Assembly (NCBI RefSeq): GCF_011605345.1
Contig: NZ_JAAOXM010000002.1
Location: 620,001-684,000, forward strand
Direction: 5' to 3'
Length of the DNA: 64,000 bases
Origin: Burkholderia sp. D-99
Lineage (GTDB): Bacteria > Pseudomonadota > Gammaproteobacteria > Burkholderiales > Burkholderiaceae
The position numbers and the translations under genes are program-made. Shown here piece by piece: positions 17,252 to 24,509 of the stretch. How positions within the stretch are numbered: the first letter of the stretch is position 1; each line of letters begins with the position of its first letter. A model generated the notes under the pieces. The model was not told the DNA's origin and ran no database searches. It saw nothing but the letters and a program-made list of their open reading frames with translations.

Positions 17252-18202
17252 ATGCCCCGCGAACTGAACCAACCGATGGGCGGCAACGAGATGCCGCGCT
17301 TTGGCGGCATCGCCACGATGATGCGGCTGCCGCAAGCCGCGACGACCGACGGCCTCGACGTGTGCTTCGTCGGCGTGCCGCTCGATCTCGGTACGTCGAA
17401 CCGCTCGGGCTCGCGCTTCGGCCCGCGCCAGATCCGCACCGAATCCGTTCTGCTGCGCCCGTACAACATGGCCACGCGCGCGGCGCCCTTCGATTCGCTG
17501 CAGGTGGCCGACATCGGCGACGTCGCGACCAACCCGTACGACCTGAAGGACTCGGTGCGCCGCATCGAAGAGGCGTACGACGAGATCGTCGCGAACGGCT
17601 GCCGGCCGATCACGCTCGGCGGCGACCACACGATCGCGTGGCCGATCCTGCGCGCGCTGCACAAAAAGTACGGCAAGGTCGCCGTCGTGCACATCGACGC
17701 GCATGCGGACGTGAACGACACGATGTTCGGCGAGAAGATCGCGCACGGCACGCCGTTCCGCCGCGCGGTGGAAGACGGGCTGCTGCAATGCGACAAGGTC
17801 ACGCAGATCGGCCTGCGCGGCACCGGCTACCACGCGGACGATTTCGACTGGTGCCGCCAGCAGGGCTTCACCGTCGTGCAGGCGGAGGAATGCTGGAACA
17901 AGTCGCTCGTGCCGCTGATGGCGCAGGTGCGCGAACGCGTCGGCGACACGCCGGTCTACCTGAGCTTCGACATCGACGGCCTCGATCCGTCGTTCGCGCC
18001 CGGCACCGGCACGCCGGAAATCGGCGGCCTCACCGTGCAGCAGGGCCTGGAAATCATCCGCGGGATGAAGGGCCTGAACATCGTCGGTGCGGACCTCGTC
18101 GAAGTCGCGCCGCCGTACGATCCGACCGGCACCACCGCGCTCACGGGCGCGAACCTCGCGTTCGAGATGCTCTGCGTGATGCCGGGCGTCGCCTACCGCT
18201 AA
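17252..18202 (+). CDS. gbuA: Ureohydrolase: guanidinobutyrase/agmatinase family
   Basis: A 316-residue manganese ureohydrolase that splits a guanidino compound into urea and an amine. Metal ligands are in place: H126 (GGDHT), D149/H151/D153 (HIDAHADVN) and D240/D242 (SFDIDGLDPSFAPGTGTPE). The N-terminal GGNEMPRFGGIATMMRLP and the RPYNMATRAAPFDSLQVADIGDV blocks resemble Pseudomonas GbuA (4-guanidinobutyrase) more than E. coli SpeB, from memory of those sequences. A strong AAAAAAGGAGA box precedes the ATG. It lies 28 bp before an aldehyde dehydrogenase, as expected for 4-guanidinobutyraldehyde to 4-guanidinobutyrate to GABA. Agmatine remains a possible substrate. Confidence 0.82.
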   Translation: MPRELNQPMGGNEMPRFGGIATMMRLPQAATTDGLDVCFVGVPLDLGTSNRSGSRFGPRQIRTESVLLRPYNMATRAAPFDSLQVADIGDVATNPYDLKDSVRRIEEAYDEIVANGCRPITLGGDHTIAWPILRALHKKYGKVAVVHIDAHADVNDTMFGEKIAHGTPFRRAVEDGLLQCDKVTQIGLRGTGYHADDFDWCRQQGFTVVQAEECWNKSLVPLMAQVRERVGDTPVYLSFDIDGLDPSFAPGTGTPEIGGLTVQQGLEIIRGMKGLNIVGADLVEVAPPYDPTGTTALTGANLAFEMLCVMPGVAYR

Positions 18203-18230
18203 CCCGACCGACCTCGACAGGATGAACCTC

Positions 18231-19712
18231 ATGTCTACCGCCGAGCTTTCCCCTTCCGCCGCGACGTTCGTGCTGCCCGCCGCGCGCATCGCCGGCCAGC
18301 CCGTGCACACGCATTCCGACACGGCTGGCGCGCCGATCTTCGATGCGTCGACCGGTAACGCGATCGGCTGGCAGGAATTCGCGACGGCCGCGCATGTCGA
18401 TGCCGCGGTGCGTGCCGCGCGCGACGCATTCGCCGGCTGGCGCGACACGCCGCCGGCCGAACGCGGCCGGTTGCTCGCGAAGATCGCCGAGCGCGTCGAA
18501 GCGTCGCGCGACCGCCTTGCGGCGCTGCAGATGCAAGTGAGCGGCAAGCCACCGTTCGAGGCCGACGCCGATGTCGGCGACGTCGCCGCCACGTTCGCGT
18601 ACTACGCGAAGCTGTGCGAAGACCCGGCGCTGTTCGCGGCCGAACCGGTCGCGCTGCCGAGCGACGCCGTCACGGCCGAGCGCTTCTATGATTCCGTCGG
18701 CGTCGCGGCACTCGTCATGCCGTGGAACTTCCCGATGGTCACGACCGCGTGGAAGCTCGCGCCCGCGCTCGCGGCCGGCTGTGCGGTCGTGCTGAAGCCG
18801 TCCGAACTCACGTCGCCCACCGAGCACGCGCTGCTCGACATCATCGTCGAGGCCGGTGTGCCGGCCGGCGTCGTCAACGTCGTGAACGGCGGCGCCGAGG
18901 TCGGCGCGGCGCTGACCGCGCATCCGCTGATCGACAAGATTTCGTTTACCGGCAGTACGGCGGCCGGCCGCAAGGTCATGCAGGCCGCCGCCGTCGACAT
19001 GAAACGCGTGACGCTCGAACTCGGCGGCAAGTCGTCGCTGATCGTGCGCGACGACGCCGATCTCGACGTCGCGGTGTCGCTCGCGGTCGCGGGCGCGTTC
19101 ACGAACGCGGGCCAGATGTGCTCGGCCACCGCGCGCATCCTCGTGCACGACAGCGTGTACCGCAGCTTCATGGCCGCGTTCGAGACGGCCGTGCGTGCGC
19201 TCGTCGTCGCGCCGCCCGCCACGGAGCAGGTCGCGATGGGGCCGCTGATCTCGGCCGCGCAGCGCACGCGCGTCGAAGCGATGCTCCAGCACGGCATCGA
19301 TGCGGGCGCACGCGTCGCCTTCAGCGGCCGGGTGACGGATGCCGGCGGTGCGGGTTTCTTCATGGCGCCCGTCGTGATCGCCGAGCCGGCGGCCGACAAC
19401 CCGCTGTGGACCGACGAAGTGTTCGGCCCCGTCGCGTGCGTGAAATCGTTCCGCACCGACGACGAAGCGATTGCGCTCGCGAACGACACGCGCTACGGGC
19501 TCGTCGCGACCGTCGTGACGCGCGATGCGGGTATCGCGACGCAATTCCAGCAGCGCGTGCGCGCGGGGCTCGTGTGGATCAATGCACCGCAGCTCATCTA
19601 TCCGCACGTGTGCTGGGGCGGGTTCGGGCTCAGCGGGATCGGCCGCGAACTCGGCGTCGCGGGGCTGCGCAGCTATCAGGAACTGCGCCACGCGATGCGC
19701 GCGATCGACTGA
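18231..19712 (+). CDS. NAD(P)-dependent aldehyde dehydrogenase
   Basis: A 493-residue aldehyde dehydrogenase. The catalytic Cys is C297 in TNAGQMCSATARIL, the general base Glu is in VTLELGGKSSLIV, the cofactor-binding turn is FTGSTAAGRKVM, and the PWNFPMV segment is typical. The start at 18231 has AGGA at 8-nt spacing; an ATG at 18222 adds three residues but its AGG directly abuts it. It follows the ureohydrolase and would oxidise the aminoaldehyde or guanidinoaldehyde made by the FAD oxidase. A strong terminator follows. A decayed second copy of its 3' region lies at 23357. Confidence 0.9.
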   Translation: MSTAELSPSAATFVLPAARIAGQPVHTHSDTAGAPIFDASTGNAIGWQEFATAAHVDAAVRAARDAFAGWRDTPPAERGRLLAKIAERVEASRDRLAALQMQVSGKPPFEADADVGDVAATFAYYAKLCEDPALFAAEPVALPSDAVTAERFYDSVGVAALVMPWNFPMVTTAWKLAPALAAGCAVVLKPSELTSPTEHALLDIIVEAGVPAGVVNVVNGGAEVGAALTAHPLIDKISFTGSTAAGRKVMQAAAVDMKRVTLELGGKSSLIVRDDADLDVAVSLAVAGAFTNAGQMCSATARILVHDSVYRSFMAAFETAVRALVVAPPATEQVAMGPLISAAQRTRVEAMLQHGIDAGARVAFSGRVTDAGGAGFFMAPVVIAEPAADNPLWTDEVFGPVACVKSFRTDDEAIALANDTRYGLVATVVTRDAGIATQFQQRVRAGLVWINAPQLIYPHVCWGGFGLSGIGRELGVAGLRSYQELRHAMRAID

Positions 19713-19737
19713 CCAGTGCGGCCGTTCAGGCCGTTGG

Positions 19738-19773
19738 CGGCACCGTGTCTCGTGCACGGTGCCGTTTTTTTTT
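19738..19773 (+). terminator. Rho-independent terminator of the aldehyde dehydrogenase gene
   Basis: A 10-bp stem (CGGCACCGTG / CACGGTGCCG) with a 7-nt loop is followed by nine T residues, 26 bp after the stop codon. A close relative of this terminator occurs at 23729-23761. Confidence 0.92.
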
Positions 19774-19826
19774 GGTTCTTCGCAGATTACGGGGAGAGGG
19801 TTGGGCAGCCTGGCAGCCCTTCGGTC

Positions 19827-20092
19827 GGTGTTCGGTGTTCGGTGTTCGGTGTTCGGTGTTCGGTGTTCGGTGTTCGGTGTTCGGTGTTCGGTGTTCGGCG
19901 TTCGGCGTTCGGCGTTCGGCGTTCGGCGTTCGGCGTTCGGCGTTCGGCGTTCGGCGTTCGGCGTTCGGCGTTCGGCGGTCGGCGGTCGGCGTTCGGCGTT
20001 CGGCGTTCTACGTTCGGCGTTCTGCGTTCTGCGTTCTGCGTTCTGCGTTCTGCGTTCTGCGTTCTGCGTTCTGCGTTCTGCGTTCTGCGTTC
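19827..20092. repeat. Heptanucleotide tandem array, 38 units
   Basis: Exactly 38 tandem 7-bp units. In order they are 10 GGTGTTC, 11 GGCGTTC, 2 GGCGGTC, 3 GGCGTTC, 1 TACGTTC, 1 GGCGTTC and 10 TGCGTTC. Because 7 is not a multiple of 3, every frame stays open through it and encodes a repeating heptapeptide, so long reading frames here are artefacts. It lies between the aldehyde dehydrogenase terminator and the 3' end of the convergent patatin gene. The block order points to successive slipped-strand expansions. Unit number is likely to vary between strains. Confidence 0.97.
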
Positions 20093-20119
20093 ATGAGTTT
20101 GACGGCGCGTAAGCAACCC

Positions 20120-21004
20120 TCAATGCGACAGCGCCGCGGCGTGATCGTGCTCGCGCAGCGGGCCAGGAATCGCGCACTGCGCGAGCCCGCCCGCGTCGAT
20201 CCACGCGCGCGTACGTTCCGCGGCCTTGTCGATCAGTTGCGCGCACTGCGAATAATCGTATGACGACACGTCGAGCGGGCAAAGCGGCGGCACGACATGG
20301 ATTTGCGCGCGTGCCGCGTACAGCTCCAGATCGCGCACCAGCTGCCGCGCGATCACGAGCGTCAATGCATGCGTCGCATGCGCGATCGCGCTGCGCGGCG
20401 GTACGCGCAACGCACAGGCAAACCCGGCCGGCAGCACGACGATCCGCTTGACGCCGAGCGCAATCGCCACGGAAATCGGCGTATTGTTCGCGACGCCGCC
20501 GTCGACCAGCTCCACACCGCCGATGCTGACCGACGGAAACACGCCGGGAATCGCCGCGCTGGCCTGCACGGCATCCACCACCGGGCCGGCGGACAGCACG
20601 ACTTCCCGGCCGCTCAGCACGTCGGTCGCGACGATGTGGAGCGGCAACGCGGCCTGCTCGATCCGCTGGTACGGCAGGTTCCTTTCCAGCAGCAGGCGCA
20701 GCGCGTCGGCTTCGACCAGATGCGGCCGGTTGCGCAGCAGCATCGCGACGATGCTGCGCATCGAGAACGGCATCACGTCCTGGCGGCGGATCCTGCACCA
20801 CAGCGCGGCGAGCATCGCGACGCCGTCCGCATCCGGCCGGCCGGCGAAATAGGCGGCATTGATCGCGCCGGCCGATGCGCCGACGACGCAATCCGGCCGT
20901 TCGCCGCTCGCGACCAGCTCGCGGAGCATGCCGACCTCGATCGCGCCAAGACTGCCGCCGCCGGCGAACACGAAGGCGGTCGAGGGAGTGGAATCGGACG
21001 TCAC
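20120..21004 (-). CDS. Patatin-like phospholipase
   Basis: A 294-residue bacterial patatin-type acyl hydrolase. The oxyanion loop GGGSLGAIEVGML and the nucleophile GASAGAINAAYF (Ser-Asp dyad Ser) are near the N-terminus. The catalytic Asp is in ELVDGGVANNTPISVA near residue 190. I chose the GTG at 21002-21004 because a perfect AGGAGG lies 7 nt upstream; the ATG at 21046 would add 14 residues. There is no signal peptide. The 7-bp array lies just beyond its 3' end. Confidence 0.85.
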   Translation of the reverse strand: MTSDSTPSTAFVFAGGGSLGAIEVGMLRELVASGERPDCVVGASAGAINAAYFAGRPDADGVAMLAALWCRIRRQDVMPFSMRSIVAMLLRNRPHLVEADALRLLLERNLPYQRIEQAALPLHIVATDVLSGREVVLSAGPVVDAVQASAAIPGVFPSVSIGGVELVDGGVANNTPISVAIALGVKRIVVLPAGFACALRVPPRSAIAHATHALTLVIARQLVRDLELYAARAQIHVVPPLCPLDVSSYDYSQCAQLIDKAAERTRAWIDAGGLAQCAIPGPLREHDHAAALSH

Positions 21005-21519
21005 GGTGCACCCTCCTGCGGTTGGCTGCGACAGTGCTTTCTCCATGATGGATCGTGCGGCGCCCCGTATGTCCTGATGAAAACCCTGCCGGCACGCTGC
21101 TCCGGCCGTTCGGCGACGATGCGCGCCGCGGTCCCCTGAATCCCGCGATGAAGCTTTCATGGGGAAGGTTACGTCATGCGTCGCCTCGTTTCCGGGTCGC
21201 ATCCCTACGGAAATCAACGCGAAGGCCGCGCACTTTTTGACTTCGATCAAGAAAATCGTGTACATCGGCACACGCAAACGTGTGCCGGGCGTGAATCCTG
21301 CGTGATACGTGGAATCACGGGTTCAGTCGTCCGGGCGATCGCCGTTATTGCATCAACACCCACCGACTGGCATCGCGTCGCGACGCATCGGGACGGCTGC
21401 CCGGATCGCACCCCACATACAACGATCCGGCGCCGTCGCGGGCATGGAGCGGTATGGCCGGACGTCCCGCTCGCCTTTCGACAACAGATGCAGCAGCGCA
21501 AGCCGCGCAAGAGGTAATC
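21005..21519. promoter_or_regulatory. 515-bp patatin/motA divergent intergenic region
   Basis: No gene is supported here. It contains a perfect hairpin GCACACG-caaa-CGTGTGC near 21269-21286 and a relatively AT-rich stretch (CACTTTTTGACTTCGATCAAG) near 21230-21250 that could hold a promoter. I could not assign a sigma-28 motif for motA with confidence. A GAGGTAATC ribosome-binding region ends the segment. Confidence 0.4.
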
Positions 21520-22389
21520 ATGTTTGTAGCCATCGGGTGGATCGTCGTGATCGGGTCGGTGATCGGCAGCTTTGTCGGCGTGGGCGGCCATTTGCCGGCC
21601 TTGCTGCAACCATTCGAACTCCTGTGCATTTTCGGTGCCGCGCTGGGCGCCTTCGTCGTCAGCAATCCGGTCACGACGCTGAAGAAGACGATCAAGAGCC
21701 TGCCGACCTGTTTCAAGGGCGGCGGCTATACGAAACAGCAATACGTAGAACTGATCGCACTGCTGTACGAGCTGCTGCAGAAGGCGCGCAAGGACGGCAT
21801 GATGGCGCTCGAGGCCGATGTCGATGCGCCCGAGCAAAGCCCGCTGTTCCAGAAGTATTCGCATGTGCTCGAGGATCATCACCTGCTCGACTTCATCGTC
21901 GATTATCTGCGGATGATGTCGGGCGGCAACGTAAACGTGCTGGAAATGCAGGACCTGATGGATGAAGAACTGCATACGCACCATGCAGAGGCATCGGTCG
22001 CGGCCAACGCGATCCAGAAGATGGCGGACGGCCTGCCGGCGTTCGGCATCGTCGCGGCGGTGATGGGTGTCGTGCATACGATGGGCTCGGTCGGCGCGCC
22101 GCCCGCCGTGCTCGGCAAGATGATCGCCGGCGCGCTCGTCGGCACGTTCCTCGGCATCCTGCTCGCGTATGGCTTCGTCGGGCCGCTCGCGGATCTGCTC
22201 AATGCGAAGGGCCGCGCCGCGGCCAAGCCGTTCCAGTGCGTGAAGGCCGTGCTGCTCGCGTCGATGAGCGGCTACGCGCCGGCGGTGGCGGTGGAATTCG
22301 GCCGCAAGGTGCTGTTCACGGCCGATCGCCCGAGCTTCAAGGAGCTCGACGAGGCCGTCCGCGCGACGAAGTCGCCCAAGCCAGCATAA
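21520..22389 (+). CDS. motA: Flagellar motor stator protein MotA
   Basis: A 289-residue stator subunit with four membrane helices: two at the N-terminus (IGWIVVIGSVIGSFVGVGG and FELLCIFGAALGAFVVSN) and two near residues 168-220 (GLPAFGIVAAVMGVVHTMG and GALVGTFLGILLAYGFVGPLADLL). The cytoplasmic loop between them carries the rotor-facing charged residues. It pairs with MotB 10 bp downstream to form the proton channel that drives flagellar rotation. No other flagellar or chemotaxis genes are nearby, so this is probably a separate or second stator locus. Confidence 0.93.
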   Translation: MFVAIGWIVVIGSVIGSFVGVGGHLPALLQPFELLCIFGAALGAFVVSNPVTTLKKTIKSLPTCFKGGGYTKQQYVELIALLYELLQKARKDGMMALEADVDAPEQSPLFQKYSHVLEDHHLLDFIVDYLRMMSGGNVNVLEMQDLMDEELHTHHAEASVAANAIQKMADGLPAFGIVAAVMGVVHTMGSVGAPPAVLGKMIAGALVGTFLGILLAYGFVGPLADLLNAKGRAAAKPFQCVKAVLLASMSGYAPAVAVEFGRKVLFTADRPSFKELDEAVRATKSPKPA

Positions 22390-22399
22390 CGGAGGCGCC

Positions 22400-23356
22400 A
22401 TGGCCGACAGCCGCTCCAACTCGTCGAAACAGTCCGCATCGGCATCGCGCGTCGTCGTGCGCCGCAAGAAAGGCGAGGACCACGATGCCCACCACGGCGG
22501 CGCATGGAAAATCGCCTACGCCGATTTCGTCACGGCGATGATGGCGTTCTTCCTGCTGATGTGGCTGCTCGGCTCGGTGTCCAAGTACGACAAGCAGGGG
22601 ATCGAGGATTACTTCAACACGCCGCTGTCGACGCTGCTGTCCGGCGGGAAAGATGCGCAGGCGCCGCGTCCGAGCGTCGTGCAAGGCGGCGGCCGCGACC
22701 TGTCGAACCCGGCGCCGGCCATCGACGCGAAAGCGCAACCGGTGCCGGCCAGCTCGCCCGCGGCACTTGCCGACATCGTCGATACGCAAAAGCTCGAACG
22801 CCTGAAGGCGAAGCTGAGCGCGGCGATTGCACAAAGCCCGTCATTGCGCGCGTACCAGGACCAGATCCGGATCGCGATCACCCACGAGGGCTTGCGCATC
22901 GAGATCGTCGATTCGCTCAAGCGCCCGATGTTCGCGTCGGGCAGTTCGCAACCCGAAGGCTATGCCACCGCCATCCTCAGCCAGATCGGTACGGCACTCG
23001 ACGATGTCGAAAACCGCGTGTCGATTGCAGGCCATACCGATTCGACGCCGTATCCCGACGGCCGCACGGGTTATTCGAACTGGGAGCTCTCCAGCGATCG
23101 CGCGAACGCCGCGCGGCGCGCGCTGGTCGCGGGCGGATTGCGGGAAGAAAAGCTGCTCCAGGTGCGCGGGCTCGCGGATGTCCTGCCGCTCGACAGGAAC
23201 GTCGCGGACGAGCCGACCAATCGCCGCATCAGCATCCTCGTGATGAACAATGCCGCCGAGCAGGCGTTCTTTCGGGACGGCGGCAGGACGCCCGTGGACG
23301 AATCGGCCGGCACCCGGGCCGCCGTGCTGCCGGCGACGCTCACACGGCAGCATTAG
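22400..23356 (+). CDS. motB: Flagellar motor stator protein MotB
   Basis: A 318-residue partner of MotA. One transmembrane helix carries the proton-binding aspartate, D42 in IAYADFVTAMMAFFLLMWLLGS. A plug/linker follows (DKQGIEDYFNTPLSTLLSGG), then an OmpA-type peptidoglycan-binding domain with the signature AGHTDSTPY and NWELSSDRANAARRAL. There is a 10-bp gap to motA, with GGAGGC before the ATG. The C-terminal tail beyond residue 285 is unusually long and poorly ordered. The decayed aldehyde dehydrogenase fragment begins right after its stop. Confidence 0.94.
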   Translation: MADSRSNSSKQSASASRVVVRRKKGEDHDAHHGGAWKIAYADFVTAMMAFFLLMWLLGSVSKYDKQGIEDYFNTPLSTLLSGGKDAQAPRPSVVQGGGRDLSNPAPAIDAKAQPVPASSPAALADIVDTQKLERLKAKLSAAIAQSPSLRAYQDQIRIAITHEGLRIEIVDSLKRPMFASGSSQPEGYATAILSQIGTALDDVENRVSIAGHTDSTPYPDGRTGYSNWELSSDRANAARRALVAGGLREEKLLQVRGLADVLPLDRNVADEPTNRRISILVMNNAAEQAFFRDGGRTPVDESAGTRAAVLPATLTRQH

Positions 23357-23487
23357 GCGCGAGCGCATTCGCGAACGTGGGCGGGGTGTGTGCGATGTGC
23401 CCGGCCGCCGCGCGCATGCTCGTGCGCGACAGCGTTTTCCTCAGCTTCACGGTCGCGTTCGGGACGGGCGGGCGCGACATCGACTGA
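23357..23487 (+). pseudogene. Relic of an aldehyde dehydrogenase 3' region
   Basis: Translated in one frame the stretch gives SAFANVGGVC..AARMLVRDSV and FLSFTVAFGTGG before ending RDID-stop. This matches the active-site region of the intact gene at 18231 (GAFTNAGQMC, TARILVHDSVYRSF, AAFETA) joined directly to its last residues (RAID-stop). At the DNA level the two align closely, apart from a short insertion just before the catalytic Cys codon and a large internal deletion. It has no start and no full domain, so it is a duplicated and decayed copy. The homology continues past the stop into the terminator at 23729. Confidence 0.8.
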
Positions 23488-23494
23488 CTCGTGC

Positions 23495-23722
23495 GGTTAT
23501 TTAGGCGGTTGTTCGGGTGGTTGTTCGGGTGGTTGTTCGGGTGGTTGTTCAGGTGGTTGTTTGCGTGGTTGTTTGGGCGGTTGTTCGAGCTGTTGTTCGA
23601 GCTGTTGTTCGAGCTGTTGTTCGAGCCGTTGTTCGAGCCGTTGTTCGAGCCGTTGTTCGAGCCGTTGTTCGAGCCGTTGTTCGAGCCGTTGTTCGAGCCG
23701 TTGTTCAGGCCGTTGTTCAGGC
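23495..23722. repeat. 12-bp tandem array, 19 units
   Basis: Nineteen 12-bp units with consensus near CGTTGTTCGAGC. The first units are GGTTGTTCGGGT-like, the middle ones end GAGCTG or GAGCCG, and the last two carry TTCAGGC. The intact aldehyde dehydrogenase gene has GGCCGTTCAGGCCGTTG at the equivalent place between stop and terminator, which looks like the seed of this expansion. As 12 is a multiple of 3, frames through it encode tetrapeptide repeats, but no start or gene supports translation. Confidence 0.95.
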
Positions 23723-23728
23723 CGCTAA

Positions 23729-23761
23729 CGGCACCATGTCTCACGCACGGTGCCGTTTTTT
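23729..23761 (+). terminator. Terminator duplicated from the aldehyde dehydrogenase gene
   Basis: The CGGCACC / GGTGCCG stem with loop ATGTCTCACGCAC and six T residues closely matches the terminator at 19738-19773 (GGCACC, GTGTCTCGTGCAC, GGTGCCG). It is the distal end of the duplicated 3' region and may now serve motB. Confidence 0.85.
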
Positions 23762-23770
23762 CTGCGCACT

Positions 23771-23794
23771 CGATATATTCCGTAGAATATATCG
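23771..23794. promoter_or_regulatory. ModE-like palindrome upstream of the 189-aa protein
   Basis: A perfect 10-bp inverted repeat, CGATATATTC-cgta-GAATATATCG, ends 25 bp before the start codon at 23820. Its 10-4-10 layout and CGnTATAT halves resemble the E. coli ModE operator, whose left half as I recall it is CGTTATATTG. Related sites occur at 24434, 34082 and 35745. A lone ModE-type protein is encoded at 25965. Binding is inferred. Confidence 0.65.
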
Positions 23795-23819
23795 ATACCT
23801 GCACTTCCGGAGATTCACC

Positions 23820-24389
23820 ATGCCCCGTACGCCGACGGATCGCGCCTCGCAGCGCGTCGCACGGGAACAGCCGCTCGCGCGCAAGATCAGCGCGCTCAGG
23901 CCGCTGTCGAGCGACGCGCGCGCGCAGCAGGTCACGGATGTCGTCGACGCGTTCCGGCGCCTGCGCGGCAGCGTCGTACGCTTCATCCGGATGTTCTCGG
24001 CCACGCACGCTGAAGCCGCGCCGGACGATGCGCTGTCCGCAATGGGCTTTCGCGAATTGCTGTCAACGCTCGAAGACGACGCACGCACCGCCCGCTTCAC
24101 GCGCCTGCCCGAACTTGAACGGGCGATCGGCCACGCGCGCCGACTCGAACGCACACGTGACGACGTGTTCTCCGATTCGTTCAGCAACGACCCGGCCGCG
24201 ATGCGCGACGCGGTCGCCGCGCTGGAGCGCGTCGACGTGCTGTTCGTCGGGCTGTGCGTCGAGTACGTGATGGAGCGGCACGCACCGGCATCGCTCCCCG
24301 TTTCGCCCGCGGCGCCGGCGTCCGCATCCGCGTCCGCATCGGCATCGGCCGCACTACCGCGCACCGACCGCTCGACCGCGCTCTGCTGA
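23820..24389 (+). CDS. Uncharacterised 189-aa protein under a ModE-like box
   Basis: I do not recognise the family. It is a mostly helical soluble protein: residues 40-75 (QQVTDVVDAFRRLRGSVVRFIRMF) and 85-150 form several amphipathic helices. The C-terminal 30 residues are an Ala/Ser-rich tail that looks disordered. There is no signal peptide. The start is the ATG at 23820, directly behind a perfect palindrome. The DUF2325 gene follows 120 bp downstream with a related box, so the two are probably co-regulated. Confidence 0.7.
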   Translation: MPRTPTDRASQRVAREQPLARKISALRPLSSDARAQQVTDVVDAFRRLRGSVVRFIRMFSATHAEAAPDDALSAMGFRELLSTLEDDARTARFTRLPELERAIGHARRLERTRDDVFSDSFSNDPAAMRDAVAALERVDVLFVGLCVEYVMERHAPASLPVSPAAPASASASASASAALPRTDRSTALC

Positions 24390-24433
24390 CCGCGCCACGC
24401 CGCGTTACTCCCTGATTTCCCCGGAATTTCTCG

Positions 24434-24457
24434 CGTTATATTCCGTGGTATATTTCG
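24434..24457. promoter_or_regulatory. ModE-like palindrome upstream of the DUF2325 gene
   Basis: CGTTATATTC-cgtg-GTATATTTCG lies 52 bp before the DUF2325 start. The left half agrees at nine of ten positions with the left half of the E. coli modA operator as I recall it (CGTTATATTG). It differs from the perfect site at 23771 by one change in the left half and two in the right. Confidence 0.6.
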
Positions 24458-24509
24458 CGAATCTTTCGCGCATCCGTCCCCGGCTCGACCACGCCGGACA
24501 GAGGTCAAC

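Noticed and set aside
19525-20263. Reading frames through the 7-bp array encoding FGVRCS-type repeats
   Set aside because: A 7-bp unit keeps all frames open on both strands; no start signal or homology supports a repeat protein.
23491-24270. Frames encoding LFEP, VVRA or CSSR repeats through the 12-bp array
   Set aside because: Produced by the tandem repeat itself; they run into the unrelated 189-aa gene out of frame.
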